Source: an uncultured Collinsella sp.
GTDB lineage: Bacteria; Actinomycetota; Coriobacteriia; Coriobacteriales; Coriobacteriaceae
Assembly: GCA_959601045.1 (NCBI GenBank)
Contig: CAUGNZ010000007.1
Coordinates: forward strand, 1-64,000
Length of the DNA: 64,000 nucleotides
Reading direction: 5' to 3'
Below are positions 33,799 to 43,032 of this stretch, piece by piece (position 1 is the first letter of the stretch; every line of letters begins with the position of its first letter). Position numbers and translations under genes: made by a program. The notes below the pieces were generated by a model. It saw nothing but the letters and a program-made list of their open reading frames with translations. It was not told the DNA's origin and searched no databases.

Positions 33799-33868
33799 CC
33801 CCGGCCTTTCCTTTACCTAGCGCGACCCTCGCGAAGCGCGTGAGCGATAGGGAAAGGAAAGGCCGGGG
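33799..33868. repeat. Long-stem hairpin with GCGAAGC apex, copy ii
   Basis: 22-bp arms (CCCCGGCCTTTCCTTTACCT... against its near-complement, 20 of 22 matching) around an apex with CTCGCGAAGCGCG. It lies at the 3' end of the transaldolase-like gene. Confidence 0.75.
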
Positions 33869-33899
33869 CGAACAACCCGCGGCGCAGCCAGTGTTCGCG

Positions 33900-34604
33900 T
33901 TACGGCAAGATATGGAAGCCCAAAGCGGCGATATCCTTGGCAAAGCCGCGCACGGTGTCGAGCGAGACCTCGTACGGATCGCGACCGATGTTCTTGCGCT
34001 TGGCCAGGATGCTGTTGGGCACCGTGATGATCTGGCAACCGCAGGCCTGCGCCTGGTAAATGTTGATGAGCTCGCGCGTGGATGCCCACAGGACCTCGCA
34101 GTTGGGCTTGGCGGCGGCCGTCTTGACCGACTCCGTCACAAACGGAATGGGATCGACGCCCGTGTCGGCGATACGGCCGGCAAAGAGCGAGATGATGGAC
34201 GGCGTCTCGGCGTCGGCAGCGTCGACCATCTCGTCGACCTGCGCAGGCGTAAAGATGGTGGTGACGTTGACCTTAATGCCGTCGGCGGAAAGCTTGCGCA
34301 CCAACTCGGCCGTGGACTCGCCCTTGGTGGTCACGCACGGGATCTTGACATAGACGTTCTCGGCCCAGGTAGCGATCTCGCGGGCCTCGATCTCCATGGT
34401 CTCGACGTCGTCGGCAAAGACCTCAAACGACACAGACACATCGGTGATATGGGCCAGGACCTCCTTGGCAAAGGCGCGGTAATCCGTCACGCCGCCCTTT
34501 TTCATAAGGGACGGGTTGGTTGTGAAGCCCTGAACGTTGTCGTTCTCGTACATGTCGAGCATGCCCTCGAGGTTTGCACCGTCAGCGAACACCTTGATTG
34601 CCAT
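33900..34604 (-). CDS. Transaldolase-like / fructose-6-phosphate aldolase family protein
   Basis: 234 aa from the ATG at 34604 (AAAGGA upstream); a start 24 bp earlier is less well placed. Length and motifs fit the short transaldolase/FSA group: GFTTNPSLMKKGG near residues 24-36, VYVKIPC with the Schiff-base Lys at about residue 87, and VNVTTIFTPAQ. Known members transfer or cleave dihydroxyacetone units of sugar phosphates. It stands alone, transcribed towards tex. Confidence 0.9.
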   Translation of the reverse strand: MAIKVFADGANLEGMLDMYENDNVQGFTTNPSLMKKGGVTDYRAFAKEVLAHITDVSVSFEVFADDVETMEIEAREIATWAENVYVKIPCVTTKGESTAELVRKLSADGIKVNVTTIFTPAQVDEMVDAADAETPSIISLFAGRIADTGVDPIPFVTESVKTAAAKPNCEVLWASTRELINIYQAQACGCQIITVPNSILAKRKNIGRDPYEVSLDTVRGFAKDIAALGFHILP

Positions 34605-34797
34605 CTGCCTGATTCCTTTCGTTAGCATACGGCCGATAAACTGCTAAACACTTTACCTACGTTTATCAAGGCGTGAGCTGCGGTTTTTTATCTTCTCGGC
34701 GAACGGTATAAACACCTCAGTGTTTGGATTGATAAATCGATTGAGCATGCAAAAGCAAAGAGTCGCAGTTTGAGCAAACGTCAGAAGGCGAGATTCA
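34605..34797. other. Gap between transaldolase and HAD genes
   Basis: 193 bp of A/T-richer DNA with a small hairpin AAACAC-CTCA-GTGTTT (34707-34722). It should contain the transaldolase promoter on the minus strand; no convincing boxes were found. Confidence 0.5.
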
Positions 34798-35625
34798 TTA
34801 GATGAGGCCAAAATGCTGCATCGCGGTAACGGTGCCGTCGTGTGCGACATCGTCGGTCACGTAGTCGGCGACCGCCTTGACCTCGGGCATGGCGTTGCCC
34901 ATGGCCACGGCCGTCTCGACAGCAGCGAGCATGCCCAGGTCGTTGCCAGAATCGCCAAAGCCAAAGGTGCGCGCATTTCCCTCGCGGCCCAGATACGCCA
35001 GCACTCGCGCCACGCCCACGCCCTTGTCGATGCCCTTGGGGCTCAGCTCGCGATTCTGACCACCGGTGTTGCACAGCTCAAACTCGCGATCGATAAAGCC
35101 GTCATCGTTGGCTACGCGAGCCAGGTCGCACGCGTTAATGCACACCTTGCCTACGCGCAAGCGACCATCGACGCGCATCTGGTCGGTGCCATGCACCACG
35201 CCGGCGCCTAGCAGAAATGACTGTTCGACACCAACTGGCTCAAGTGAATAGGTGGCACCATTCGTCTCGAACAACGCCTCGCCGCCCGCCACAGCAATGC
35301 GACGCGCGAGCTCCTCAACAATGTCTTCGTCAATGCAGTCCTCGTGTGCCACGCGGCCCTCGACCTCGAGCGTGGCCCCCGCCATGGCAACGATGCCCGC
35401 GGGGTCGAGCGCACGCAGGCTATCGGCGATGAGCCACAGGGGGCGACCCGTGCAGATAAACGCCTTGTGCCCTGCGTCGCGCAGACGATGAAACGCCTCG
35501 ATCACCGCCTGCGAAGGGCGAACCGCCGAAAAGTCCTTATCGGTCATATCGTCGGGATCGAACGACGTCAGCGTGCCGTCCACGTCAAAAAAGAGCACGG
35601 CGGATTCGGGGCACGCATCAATCAT
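34798..35625 (-). CDS. HAD family (Cof-type) phosphatase
   Basis: 275 aa from the ATG at 35625 (AAAGGA upstream). HAD motif I FFDVDGTLTSFD has both Asp residues; motif II is ICTGRP; motif IV is GFGDSGNDLGML near the C-terminus. The C2-type cap lies between. Members dephosphorylate sugar phosphates, FMN or similar small substrates. It is divergent from rlmKL. Confidence 0.92.
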   Translation of the reverse strand: MIDACPESAVLFFDVDGTLTSFDPDDMTDKDFSAVRPSQAVIEAFHRLRDAGHKAFICTGRPLWLIADSLRALDPAGIVAMAGATLEVEGRVAHEDCIDEDIVEELARRIAVAGGEALFETNGATYSLEPVGVEQSFLLGAGVVHGTDQMRVDGRLRVGKVCINACDLARVANDDGFIDREFELCNTGGQNRELSPKGIDKGVGVARVLAYLGREGNARTFGFGDSGNDLGMLAAVETAVAMGNAMPEVKAVADYVTDDVAHDGTVTAMQHFGLI

Positions 35626-35700
35626 ATGGGTTCCTTTCGAGGATAAGGGCAAACGAAGCATCCATCATATAATGGAGCGACGCAATCAGAGAGGTCACCC

Positions 35701-38271
35701 ATGGAATTTTACGCAAGCTGCCCCGAGGGCTTTGAGTCCGCACTCGCCGATGAGCTTAAACACCTCGGGCTTTCGCATGTCCGCCGCCTGAAGGGCCGCG
35801 CTACGTTTGAGGGCGAGCTCGAAGAAGGCTACCGCGCCTGTCTGTGGTCACGCCTGGCGAGCCGCGTGTTTGTGGTGCTTGGGCGCTTTGAGGCGCAGGA
35901 TGCCGATGAGTTGTACGACGGCGTTTACGACATCGCCTGGGAGAGCATTGTTCGCCCGGGCGCCACCATCGCCATCACCGCCCGCGGCGTGACCGAGCAG
36001 CTGCGTAACACGCGCTTCTCGGCCCTGCGCGCCAAGGACGCGCTGTGCGACCGTCTGGCCGAGGCCACGGGCCGTCGCGCCGATGTCGACGCCGCCGATC
36101 CCGATGTTCACCTGCTGCTTTCGCTGCGTCAGCGCCGCGCGAGCATAAGCCTGGACCTTTCGGGCGACCCGCTGTTCAAACGCCTGCCGCCCGCAGCGAC
36201 CCGCGCCGGCGAGGGCGCGCACGTGCTGCGCCCCGACTACGCCGCCCTGGTGCTGGCGCAGGTCGGCTGGACCGCACTGTGCGAGCGCGAGCTGACGGCC
36301 GATGATTACGAGAACGAAGCTCTGCCCACGCTGGTCGACGCCTCGTGCGCCGGCGGCGGCCTGCTGCTGGAGGCAGTGAATATCCTAACCGACCGCGCCC
36401 CGGGCGCCGCGCGCGAGCACTGGGGCTTTGAGGGCTGGCAGCTGCACGATGCCGACCTATGGGAACAGCTGCTTGCCGAGGCACGCGAGCGCGAGACGGC
36501 AACGCGCGAGCGGCAGGCGCGGCTCGTGGCCGTAGACATTGACCCCGCCGCCCGCAAGACTGCCGAGCGCATGGTCAAGTGCGCCGGCTACAAGCGCTTT
36601 GTCGACTTTTGCGCCGCCAAGTCCGCCACCGTGCTGGACCACGCAGGTGCCGTTGCCGGTGCCGCCCTGGTCGCGGATACGACCGAGACCCCGCTTTCGC
36701 TCATGCACGATGCCATGACGCTGGTCGGTGAGCTGCGCCGCGCCCCCGAGCTCGCTTCGGCGCCGGTCGCCGCCCTCACCCGCGACGGCCTTATGGCCCG
36801 CGCGCTCCACGCCGAGCCCGCGCGCTCCATCGCCGTCATGCCCAATAACGAGGAGGCGGCTATCGAGGTCTGGCCCTCGCTCGATCATGCTGCCGCGGCG
36901 TTTGAAGCTGCGACCAGTGCGAACGCCGAGGGCGAGACCGCGGTCGCCGACGACGTCATCAGCGACGAAACCGCCGCTCCCGCCATGCCCGAGTCCGCCG
37001 CCACGCTCGACCTGGGCGACGGCAAGCCGCTGCCCGTGCTCATCCCCGAGTCGGAGCAGTTCGCCAACCGCCTGCGCAAGAATGCCCGTCTGCGCCGCAA
37101 GTGGGCCAAGCGCGAGGGCGTTACCTGCTACCGCGTCTACGACGCCGACCTGCCCGACTACTCCGCCGCCATCGACCTGTACGAGGGCTGCCCGCAGACG
37201 CCGGGCCGCTGGCTCGTCATCGCCGAATACGCCGCGCCCAAGACCATCGACCCCGCACTGGCCCAGGCCCGCATGCTCGATATCTTGGCCATCGCGCCGC
37301 GCATCCTGGATGTTCCCGCCGAGCATGTGCATGCCAAGGCCCGCATGCGTTCGCGCGGCGGCTCGCAGTACGGCAAGCAGGGCGCCGGTAAGGGCGGCTC
37401 GGGCGAGCGCGCCAACATCGCGCGCCGTCGCCTGCCGCTCATCGAAGAGGGCGGGCTCACCTTTGCCGTCAACTTTGACGACTACTTGGACGTCGGCATC
37501 TTCCTGGATCACCGCGTCACCCGCAACCTGGTGCGCGAGCACGCCAAGCAGGCGCGTCGCTTCCTCAACCTGTTCGCCTACACCGGCACTGCCACCTGCT
37601 ACGCAGCCGATGGCGGCGTCGAGGAGACCGTGACGGTCGACCTCTCGAACACCTACCTGGACTGGGCCGAGCGCAATATGCGTCAGAACGGCTTTGTGGG
37701 GCCGCAGCATCACTTTGTGCGCGACGACGTGCTCGCCTGGATTCGCGACCAGCGCCAGACGCGCAACCGCTGGGACCTGATTTTTGTCGATCCGCCCACG
37801 TTCTCGAACTCGTCCAAGATGGGCCGCCGCACCTGGGATGTCCAGCGCGACCATGTTGAGCTGTTGGCCGGCGTATCGCGCCTGCTCGCACAGGGCGGCC
37901 ATGCCATCTTTAGCTGCAACCTGCGAGGCTTCCGCCCCGAGACACGCAAGCTCGCACGCGCGGGCGTGGTGCTACAGGACATAACGGCGCAGACCATCCC
38001 CGAGGACTTCGCACGCAACCAGAAGGTGCACCATTGCTATATCGTGCGCCGCCTGCCCATCGAGGACGCCATGGCCGAGGTCGGCTTTAGCGCCGAGGAA
38101 ATTGCCGAGCGCGTTGAGGAACTGCGCAACCCCGAGGCCCGCAAGCCCCGTGCGGCAGTACCCGCGCACGCGCAGGCCGGCAACGACAAGTCCAACTTTG
38201 CCGGCAAACCCTCCCCCGCCGGCAAGCCCAAAAAGAAGAAGTTCTACGCCAGCAAGCCCAAGGGCAAATAA
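35701..38271 (+). CDS. rlmL: RlmKL-type 23S rRNA methyltransferase
   Basis: 856 aa. An N-terminal THUMP-type RNA-binding region (~1-160) is followed by an RlmL-like Rossmann domain (~165-330) in which the SAM loop reads VDASCAGGGLLLEA and no NPPY catalytic motif is visible. The RlmK-like domain (~470-790) is complete: FLDHRVTRNLV, FLNLFAYTGTATCYAA and FVDPPTFSNSSKM. It ends in a Lys/Ala/Pro-rich tail that could bind RNA. RlmK makes m7G2069 and RlmL m2G2445 in E. coli; here only the RlmK half looks fully equipped. A long Ala/Glu-rich insertion sits at about 385-440. Confidence 0.88.
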   Translation: MEFYASCPEGFESALADELKHLGLSHVRRLKGRATFEGELEEGYRACLWSRLASRVFVVLGRFEAQDADELYDGVYDIAWESIVRPGATIAITARGVTEQLRNTRFSALRAKDALCDRLAEATGRRADVDAADPDVHLLLSLRQRRASISLDLSGDPLFKRLPPAATRAGEGAHVLRPDYAALVLAQVGWTALCERELTADDYENEALPTLVDASCAGGGLLLEAVNILTDRAPGAAREHWGFEGWQLHDADLWEQLLAEARERETATRERQARLVAVDIDPAARKTAERMVKCAGYKRFVDFCAAKSATVLDHAGAVAGAALVADTTETPLSLMHDAMTLVGELRRAPELASAPVAALTRDGLMARALHAEPARSIAVMPNNEEAAIEVWPSLDHAAAAFEAATSANAEGETAVADDVISDETAAPAMPESAATLDLGDGKPLPVLIPESEQFANRLRKNARLRRKWAKREGVTCYRVYDADLPDYSAAIDLYEGCPQTPGRWLVIAEYAAPKTIDPALAQARMLDILAIAPRILDVPAEHVHAKARMRSRGGSQYGKQGAGKGGSGERANIARRRLPLIEEGGLTFAVNFDDYLDVGIFLDHRVTRNLVREHAKQARRFLNLFAYTGTATCYAADGGVEETVTVDLSNTYLDWAERNMRQNGFVGPQHHFVRDDVLAWIRDQRQTRNRWDLIFVDPPTFSNSSKMGRRTWDVQRDHVELLAGVSRLLAQGGHAIFSCNLRGFRPETRKLARAGVVLQDITAQTIPEDFARNQKVHHCYIVRRLPIEDAMAEVGFSAEEIAERVEELRNPEARKPRAAVPAHAQAGNDKSNFAGKPSPAGKPKKKKFYASKPKGK

Positions 38272-38275
38272 CAAA

Positions 38276-38340
38276 GTTGCGGTGGAATACGGACTGTTTT
38301 GCCTGGAATTAGGCAAATTTAGACCGTATTTCACCGCAAC
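38276..38340. terminator. Bidirectional hairpin terminator between rlmKL and kdpE
   Basis: GTTGCGGTG...AATACGG pairs with CCGTATT...CACCGCAAC, with an inner TTTGCCT / AGGCAAA hairpin; 65 bp between converging genes. Confidence 0.8.
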
Positions 38341-38365
38341 TCATATTGGGATGGTGGTTGGCGAT

Positions 38366-39079
38366 CTAGCCTTGGGTAACTAAGCGGTAGCCAATGCCTA
38401 CGTGCGTCTGGATATAGCGCGGATGCGCGGGGTCGGACTCGATCTTCTTACGCAACGTGCCCATAAAGACACGCAGGCTCGCCAGGTCGCTCTTAGTTGC
38501 CGTGCCCCAAATCTCGTGCAGGATATATTGGTGCGTCAGCACCTTGTCGGCGTTGTGCGCCAGCAGGCACAAGAGCTTGTACTCGATCGGCGTCAGGTGC
38601 AGCTCCTCGCCGTCCATCGTGGCGATACCGGCATCAAAATCGATATGCAGCTCACCGGTATCGAACGAGCCCTCGGAGGCAACGCCGCCCGTCTGCGCAT
38701 ACGAAAGGCGTCTGAGCGTCGTGCGGATGCGCGCGAGCAGCTCCTCGACCGAAAACGGCTTGGTCAGATAGTCGTCGGCGCCGGCATCGAGCGCACGGAT
38801 CTTGTCCGCATCCTCGCTGCGCGCCGAGACCACGATAATCGGCATGCCCGACCACGCGCGCACCGACTCCACCACCTTGACGCCGTCCATATCGGGCAGG
38901 CCCAGGTCGAGCAGCACAATGCTCGGCGCCTGCGACGAGGCGGCGGCGATGGCGGCATGGGCGGTCTCCACGGCCATATGGCGCAAGCCGTGCGCCTCGA
39001 GCGCGGCGACGATAAGGTTGCGGACGGCGGGGTCGTCCTCAACAACCAAGATGAGCGGTTTTACGGCAGAGTTCGGCAC
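38366..39079 (-). CDS. kdpE: KdpE-like response regulator
   Basis: 237 aa with a GTG start at 39079, where AAGGAG lies 7 bp upstream. Receiver domain ~1-118 with the acidic pocket EDD, phospho-Asp in LLDLGLPDMDG and the conserved Lys in DDYLTKPF; winged helix ~135-235 of the OmpR class. The receiver closely follows KdpE (VVSARSEDADKIRALDAGADDYL). It lies 4 bp after the sensor gene. As no kdpFABC genes are in view and the kup gene is upstream, its target may be kup. Confidence 0.9.
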   Translation of the reverse strand: MPNSAVKPLILVVEDDPAVRNLIVAALEAHGLRHMAVETAHAAIAAASSQAPSIVLLDLGLPDMDGVKVVESVRAWSGMPIIVVSARSEDADKIRALDAGADDYLTKPFSVEELLARIRTTLRRLSYAQTGGVASEGSFDTGELHIDFDAGIATMDGEELHLTPIEYKLLCLLAHNADKVLTHQYILHEIWGTATKSDLASLRVFMGTLRKKIESDPAHPRYIQTHVGIGYRLVTQG

Positions 39080-39083
39080 AGCG

Positions 39084-40709
39084 CTACTCCTTATCAAACG
39101 AAACGTCGGCGGCGGGAAGCTCAATCGTAAAGACCGAGCCGTGCGGGGCCGCCGCGGCAACCCCTATGCTACCGCCATGTGCCAGCGCAATGGAGCGGCA
39201 AAGCGAAAGCCCCAGACCCACGCTGCGCTGGCTATCGGCCAGACCATGGTTGGCGGTGTAGAACGACTCAAAGATGCGCTCGCGGTCCTCGGGCGCAATG
39301 CCCGGGCCGTCATCGGCCACCGAGCACGCCACGCATCCGTCGTCGACGCCAATCGAGATCACGATATGCGAATCCGAGGGCGTATAGGTGATGGCGTTGT
39401 TCACCAGGTTGACCACCAGCTGCACCATCAGGCGCGCGTCGACGTTGACGAGCGCCGGCTCGTCGCACGCCACCACCTTGAGGTCGTGCTCGTGCACGGC
39501 CGGGTTTACGTGGCGCAGCGCCTCCTCGACGATATCGTCCATAAGCTCGAGCGTGGTCGACAGGTGCATACCGCCGCCCTCGAGCTTGGTGATGGCGAGC
39601 AGATTCTCGACGGTGGCGTTGAGCCATTGCGCATCCGAGCGAATGGATAGGAGCATGCCGCGGCGCGTCTGGTCGTCGAGCACGGCCGTGCCGGTCGAGC
39701 CCTGGTCGAGCAGCACGTCGGCATTACCCGAAATGCTGGTAAGCGGCGTGCGCAAATCGTGCGAGATGGAGCGCAACAAGTTGGCGCGCAGCTGCTCGTT
39801 TTTAGCGAGCACCGCCGCTTCCTCGCGGGCCTCCATGGCGCGGGCGCGATCGAGCGCCAGCTCGCCTTCGCTCACGATGGCATCGGCAAGCGTCCGCTCC
39901 TCGGACGTCAGCGCATCGGGCTCGGCGACAATGGCGAGCACCCCCACCACCGAGGCGGGATCACCCGCGCGCACCATGGTGTCGCCCGAGTGCACGGTCA
40001 GGTATATGCCAAAGAACGCCGAGCCGCCATAGGTGGCATCGAGCGGCGTTCCCACATAGGCGGATGCCGAGAGCCGTGGCGGCATCTGCGGCGCCAGCTC
40101 GTGCACCGGCGCGGCATCGCCCACGGCCGTGTACATCGTGCGCGGCAGCAGGTCATCGTCGTCGACATCGGCGCTATACCACACGACCGGACAGTCCGAA
40201 AGACGCGCCAGTTGCGTTGCCATAGCATGCACAATCTGTTGCTGATCGCCGCACCGCTGCAGCATGCGGTTGGTCTCGAGCACCATCTGCGTGCGACGGT
40301 CGCTGGCGGCAGCCTGCGCCAAGGCGCGGCGCAGGGCCAGCGCAATCGAGCTCGACACGAGCGAGACCACAAACATGATAAAGAACATGCCGGGATAGAC
40401 GCGGTCGATGAGCGACAGCGAGTAGCGCGGGTCGACAAACAAATAGTTGTAGAGCGCCACGGCGGCAGCCGAGCTCAGCAGGCAATACAGGCGGCTCCAG
40501 GTAAAGAATGCGCACAGCTGCACGGCAAACACATAGACGATCATGATGCTCGGCGCGAGACCCGGACGGTCGAGCAGCGCGCCCACAATCGTCGCCGCGA
40601 CCAGCAGCCCCGCTGATACGCAGGCGTCATACAGAGGGCTGCGACGCGTCAGCGTCGTGCGCCGCCACCAAAAGTTCTCGGCAATATCGCCGTCCGTATG
40701 GACGTCCAT
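39084..40709 (-). CDS. kdpD: KdpD-like sensor histidine kinase lacking the N-terminal KdpD/Usp module
   Basis: 541 aa. Four membrane helices of the DUF4118 type occupy about residues 30-130, then a GAF-like domain (~150-290), the HisKA box SISHDLRTPLTSISGNADVLL with the phospho-His, and the ATPase domain with VVNLVNNAITYTPSDS, DDGPGIAPEDRERIFESF and GLGLSLCRSIALAHGG. The large N-terminal turgor/K+ sensing module of E. coli KdpD is absent, so it senses through membrane and GAF parts only. It is separated from kup by a terminator-like REP hairpin. Confidence 0.88.
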   Translation of the reverse strand: MDVHTDGDIAENFWWRRTTLTRRSPLYDACVSAGLLVAATIVGALLDRPGLAPSIMIVYVFAVQLCAFFTWSRLYCLLSSAAAVALYNYLFVDPRYSLSLIDRVYPGMFFIMFVVSLVSSSIALALRRALAQAAASDRRTQMVLETNRMLQRCGDQQQIVHAMATQLARLSDCPVVWYSADVDDDDLLPRTMYTAVGDAAPVHELAPQMPPRLSASAYVGTPLDATYGGSAFFGIYLTVHSGDTMVRAGDPASVVGVLAIVAEPDALTSEERTLADAIVSEGELALDRARAMEAREEAAVLAKNEQLRANLLRSISHDLRTPLTSISGNADVLLDQGSTGTAVLDDQTRRGMLLSIRSDAQWLNATVENLLAITKLEGGGMHLSTTLELMDDIVEEALRHVNPAVHEHDLKVVACDEPALVNVDARLMVQLVVNLVNNAITYTPSDSHIVISIGVDDGCVACSVADDGPGIAPEDRERIFESFYTANHGLADSQRSVGLGLSLCRSIALAHGGSIGVAAAAPHGSVFTIELPAADVSFDKE

Positions 40710-40729
40710 CAGCGCACCGCCCCTCTCTC

Positions 40730-40773
40730 AAAAACAAAAACCACCACAAAGGGGACAGGCACCTTTGTGGTGG
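40730..40773 (-). terminator. REP-like palindrome g acting as terminator after kup
   Basis: CCACCACAAAGG / CCTTTGTGGTGG with the GTGCCTGTCC loop, followed on the minus strand by TTTTTGTTTTTGA. A dispersed repeat here has all the parts of a terminator between kup and the kinase gene. Confidence 0.8.
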
Positions 40774-40845
40774 TGGCCTCCTTGTGGTGGTTTCAAGTGT
40801 ATAGCCTTTGCAGCCCGCAGTCGCTAGACAAACAGCAGACGTCGA

Positions 40846-42873
40846 CTACGGGCGCTCGTCGGGAGCCAGGCGCTGCATCTTGCTCACGGCCTTAAACTTG
40901 GTGAACAGCGGCACGTACTCAAAGCTCACGTTGGAGTTCTCCAGGCCGTACCAGCGCGCGGGAGTGCCGGCAGCGCGGCGGATGATGTACTTGAGCGTGA
41001 TGGCCGTACGCTCGCTGGGCTCCACGTCGCTTTCGGGCGCCAGCAGCTTGCGGATCATGACGAACTTAAACGTGCCGATGTTGCCCGGATCCTTGTAGAC
41101 CGAGTAGTCATGCGTCTGTGCCGGCAGCTCGCCGCTGGCAGCCAGATCCTGAACAACCTGACGCAGATAGGCATTGACGCGCTGGTTGATCTTGTAGCCC
41201 AGATACAGATGCACGCGGAACACGTAGTCGGTGCCGAACGTCTCGACCGAGTAGGCAAAGGTATGCGGCTCCTCCATGGTCTCGACATTCACGAACCACC
41301 AGGCGCGAGCGCGCTTGGGGTGCTTATCCAAGATGGAGTAGACGATATCGCGGTCGATATAGTCGGTGTTGGTGTCCTTGGTCAGGTACACGATGTTGTC
41401 GCTCACGAGCTCGTAGCGATCGTCGTCGCGCAGGCGCTTGAGCTGCGGCAGATAGCTGCGCAGCGGCAGCAGCGTAAACTGGCGCTGCTCAACAGCCGTA
41501 CCGTTGTACCAGCACACCATGATGCCCATGATGAGCGCGGCCATGAGGATGGTGAAATAGCCACCGTGGAAGAACTTGGTGAGTGAGCTCACGAAGAAGA
41601 AGCCTTCGAGCAAAAGGAAGAAGGCCGCGAAGATCCACGGAGCAACCTTGAGCTTGCGCTCCTCATGCAGGTAGAAGAAGAGCAGCAGCGTGGTGCACAT
41701 CATAGTCAGCGTAATGGCAAGGCCGTAGGCGGCTTCCATATGCGCCGAGTTCTGGAACAGCAGCACCACGATGACGCAGCCGACAAGCATGACGTTGTTG
41801 ACCATGGGGATGTAGAGCTGGCCCTTGGTCTCGGCAGGATAGAAGACCTGCATATGCGGCATGAGGTCCAGGCGGCTGGCCTCGGACACCAGCGAGAATG
41901 CGCCGGTGATGAGCGCCTGCGAAGCGATGATGGCCGCGACGGTGGAAAGGCCGACGGCAAAGGGACGCAGGCCCGGGGTGAGCATCTGGTAGAAGGGGTT
42001 GAGGTCGGCGATGCCCATGAGCTCCGGGTTGCCGGCGTTGTTGATAAGCCACGCGCCCTGGCCCATGTAGGACAGCAGCAGGCAGCACTTAACAAACGGC
42101 CAGGTGGCGTAGATGTTGCCGCGGCCCACATGGCCCATGTCGGAATAGAGCGCCTCGGCACCGGTGGTGGCCAGGAAGCAGCTGCCCAAGATCATGATGC
42201 CCGCATGGTTGTTGGGGCTCAGCAAAAAGCCGATGCCACGCAGCGGGTTGAGGCACAAAAGCACCGCGGGATACTGGAAGACAAAGAACAGACCCGTACC
42301 GCCCAGGAACAAAAACCACAGCGTCATGATGGGGCCAAAGGCGTGGCCAATCTTGGCCGTGCCGATGCGCTGCACCAAGAAGAGCGCGATGATGATGGCG
42401 AGCGTGATGGCGACAACGCGGCCCTGGTCGTCACCGAGCACGGCGTGGACCGCCGGAATGGTGCGCAGGCCCTCGATGGCCGTGGTCACGGTAACGGCCG
42501 GCGTCAGGATACCGTCGGCGAGCAGTGCCGCGCCGCCCAGCATGGCGGGGATGATAAGCCACTTGCCGCAGCGCTTGACCAGGCTGTACAGGGCAAAGAT
42601 GCCGCCCTCGCCGTGGTTGTCGGCGCGCAGCGAGATCAGCACGTACTTGACGGTCGTCAGCAGCGTGACCGTCCACACGACAAGGGAGAGCGCGCCGAGC
42701 ACGAACTCCTGCGTGACGCTTCCGATGCCGCCGTTGCCGGCAACGAGCGCCTTGGTTACATACATGGGGCTGGTGCCGATATCGCCGTACACCACGCCCA
42801 GCGTGACGAGCATCGCCGAGATGCTCACAGGAATCGCAGCGTGCGAGGCTACTTCCTTTGCCTTTTGTTCCAT
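40846..42873 (-). CDS. kup: KUP-family potassium transporter
   Basis: 675 aa from the ATG at 42873 (GGGAGGA upstream); a start 18 bp earlier is less well placed. Twelve membrane helices in the first ~460 residues start with the KUP hallmark GVVYGDIGTSPMYV; the rest is the cytosolic C-terminal domain. It takes up K+, by proton symport in known members. It is followed by kdpDE-like genes on the same strand, suggesting potassium- or osmolarity-controlled expression. A TATAAT (42909-42914, minus) lies 36 bp before the start. Confidence 0.95.
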   Translation of the reverse strand: MEQKAKEVASHAAIPVSISAMLVTLGVVYGDIGTSPMYVTKALVAGNGGIGSVTQEFVLGALSLVVWTVTLLTTVKYVLISLRADNHGEGGIFALYSLVKRCGKWLIIPAMLGGAALLADGILTPAVTVTTAIEGLRTIPAVHAVLGDDQGRVVAITLAIIIALFLVQRIGTAKIGHAFGPIMTLWFLFLGGTGLFFVFQYPAVLLCLNPLRGIGFLLSPNNHAGIMILGSCFLATTGAEALYSDMGHVGRGNIYATWPFVKCCLLLSYMGQGAWLINNAGNPELMGIADLNPFYQMLTPGLRPFAVGLSTVAAIIASQALITGAFSLVSEASRLDLMPHMQVFYPAETKGQLYIPMVNNVMLVGCVIVVLLFQNSAHMEAAYGLAITLTMMCTTLLLFFYLHEERKLKVAPWIFAAFFLLLEGFFFVSSLTKFFHGGYFTILMAALIMGIMVCWYNGTAVEQRQFTLLPLRSYLPQLKRLRDDDRYELVSDNIVYLTKDTNTDYIDRDIVYSILDKHPKRARAWWFVNVETMEEPHTFAYSVETFGTDYVFRVHLYLGYKINQRVNAYLRQVVQDLAASGELPAQTHDYSVYKDPGNIGTFKFVMIRKLLAPESDVEPSERTAITLKYIIRRAAGTPARWYGLENSNVSFEYVPLFTKFKAVSKMQRLAPDERP

Positions 42874-42997
42874 AAGCCAGTTTCCTCCCAATTTTAACGT
42901 TCGACGGGATTATAGGTAATCAGCCCATGTTTGAATGGTACTGTTTTCCCAGCTAAATAAACATTTATGCGGCCTTTAGGCCACCGCGGCGATATGG

Positions 42998-43030
42998 AAT
43001 GTGACAAAGGGACAGTCCCTTTGTCACATT
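42998..43030. repeat. REP-like palindrome, copy h (perfect)
   Basis: AATGTGACAAAGGGAC / GTCCCTTTGTCACATT: 16-bp perfect arms around one base. It lies 2 bp beyond the nitroreductase stop codon and is the best-preserved copy of the family. Confidence 0.9.
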
Positions 43031-43032
43031 CG

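Larger units (their letters stand above)
33520..33899. other. Intergenic region between tex and the transaldolase gene
   Basis: 380 bp between converging genes, almost filled by two palindromic structures: the 215-bp element at 33531-33745 and the long-stem hairpin at 33799-33868. No gene is supported. Confidence 0.75.

Noticed and set aside
42874..42997. c-di-AMP or other riboswitch upstream of kup
   Set aside because: The gap is only ~125 bp and I could not find the conserved core of such riboswitches; only a TATAAT box is visible, without a good -35 at normal spacing.
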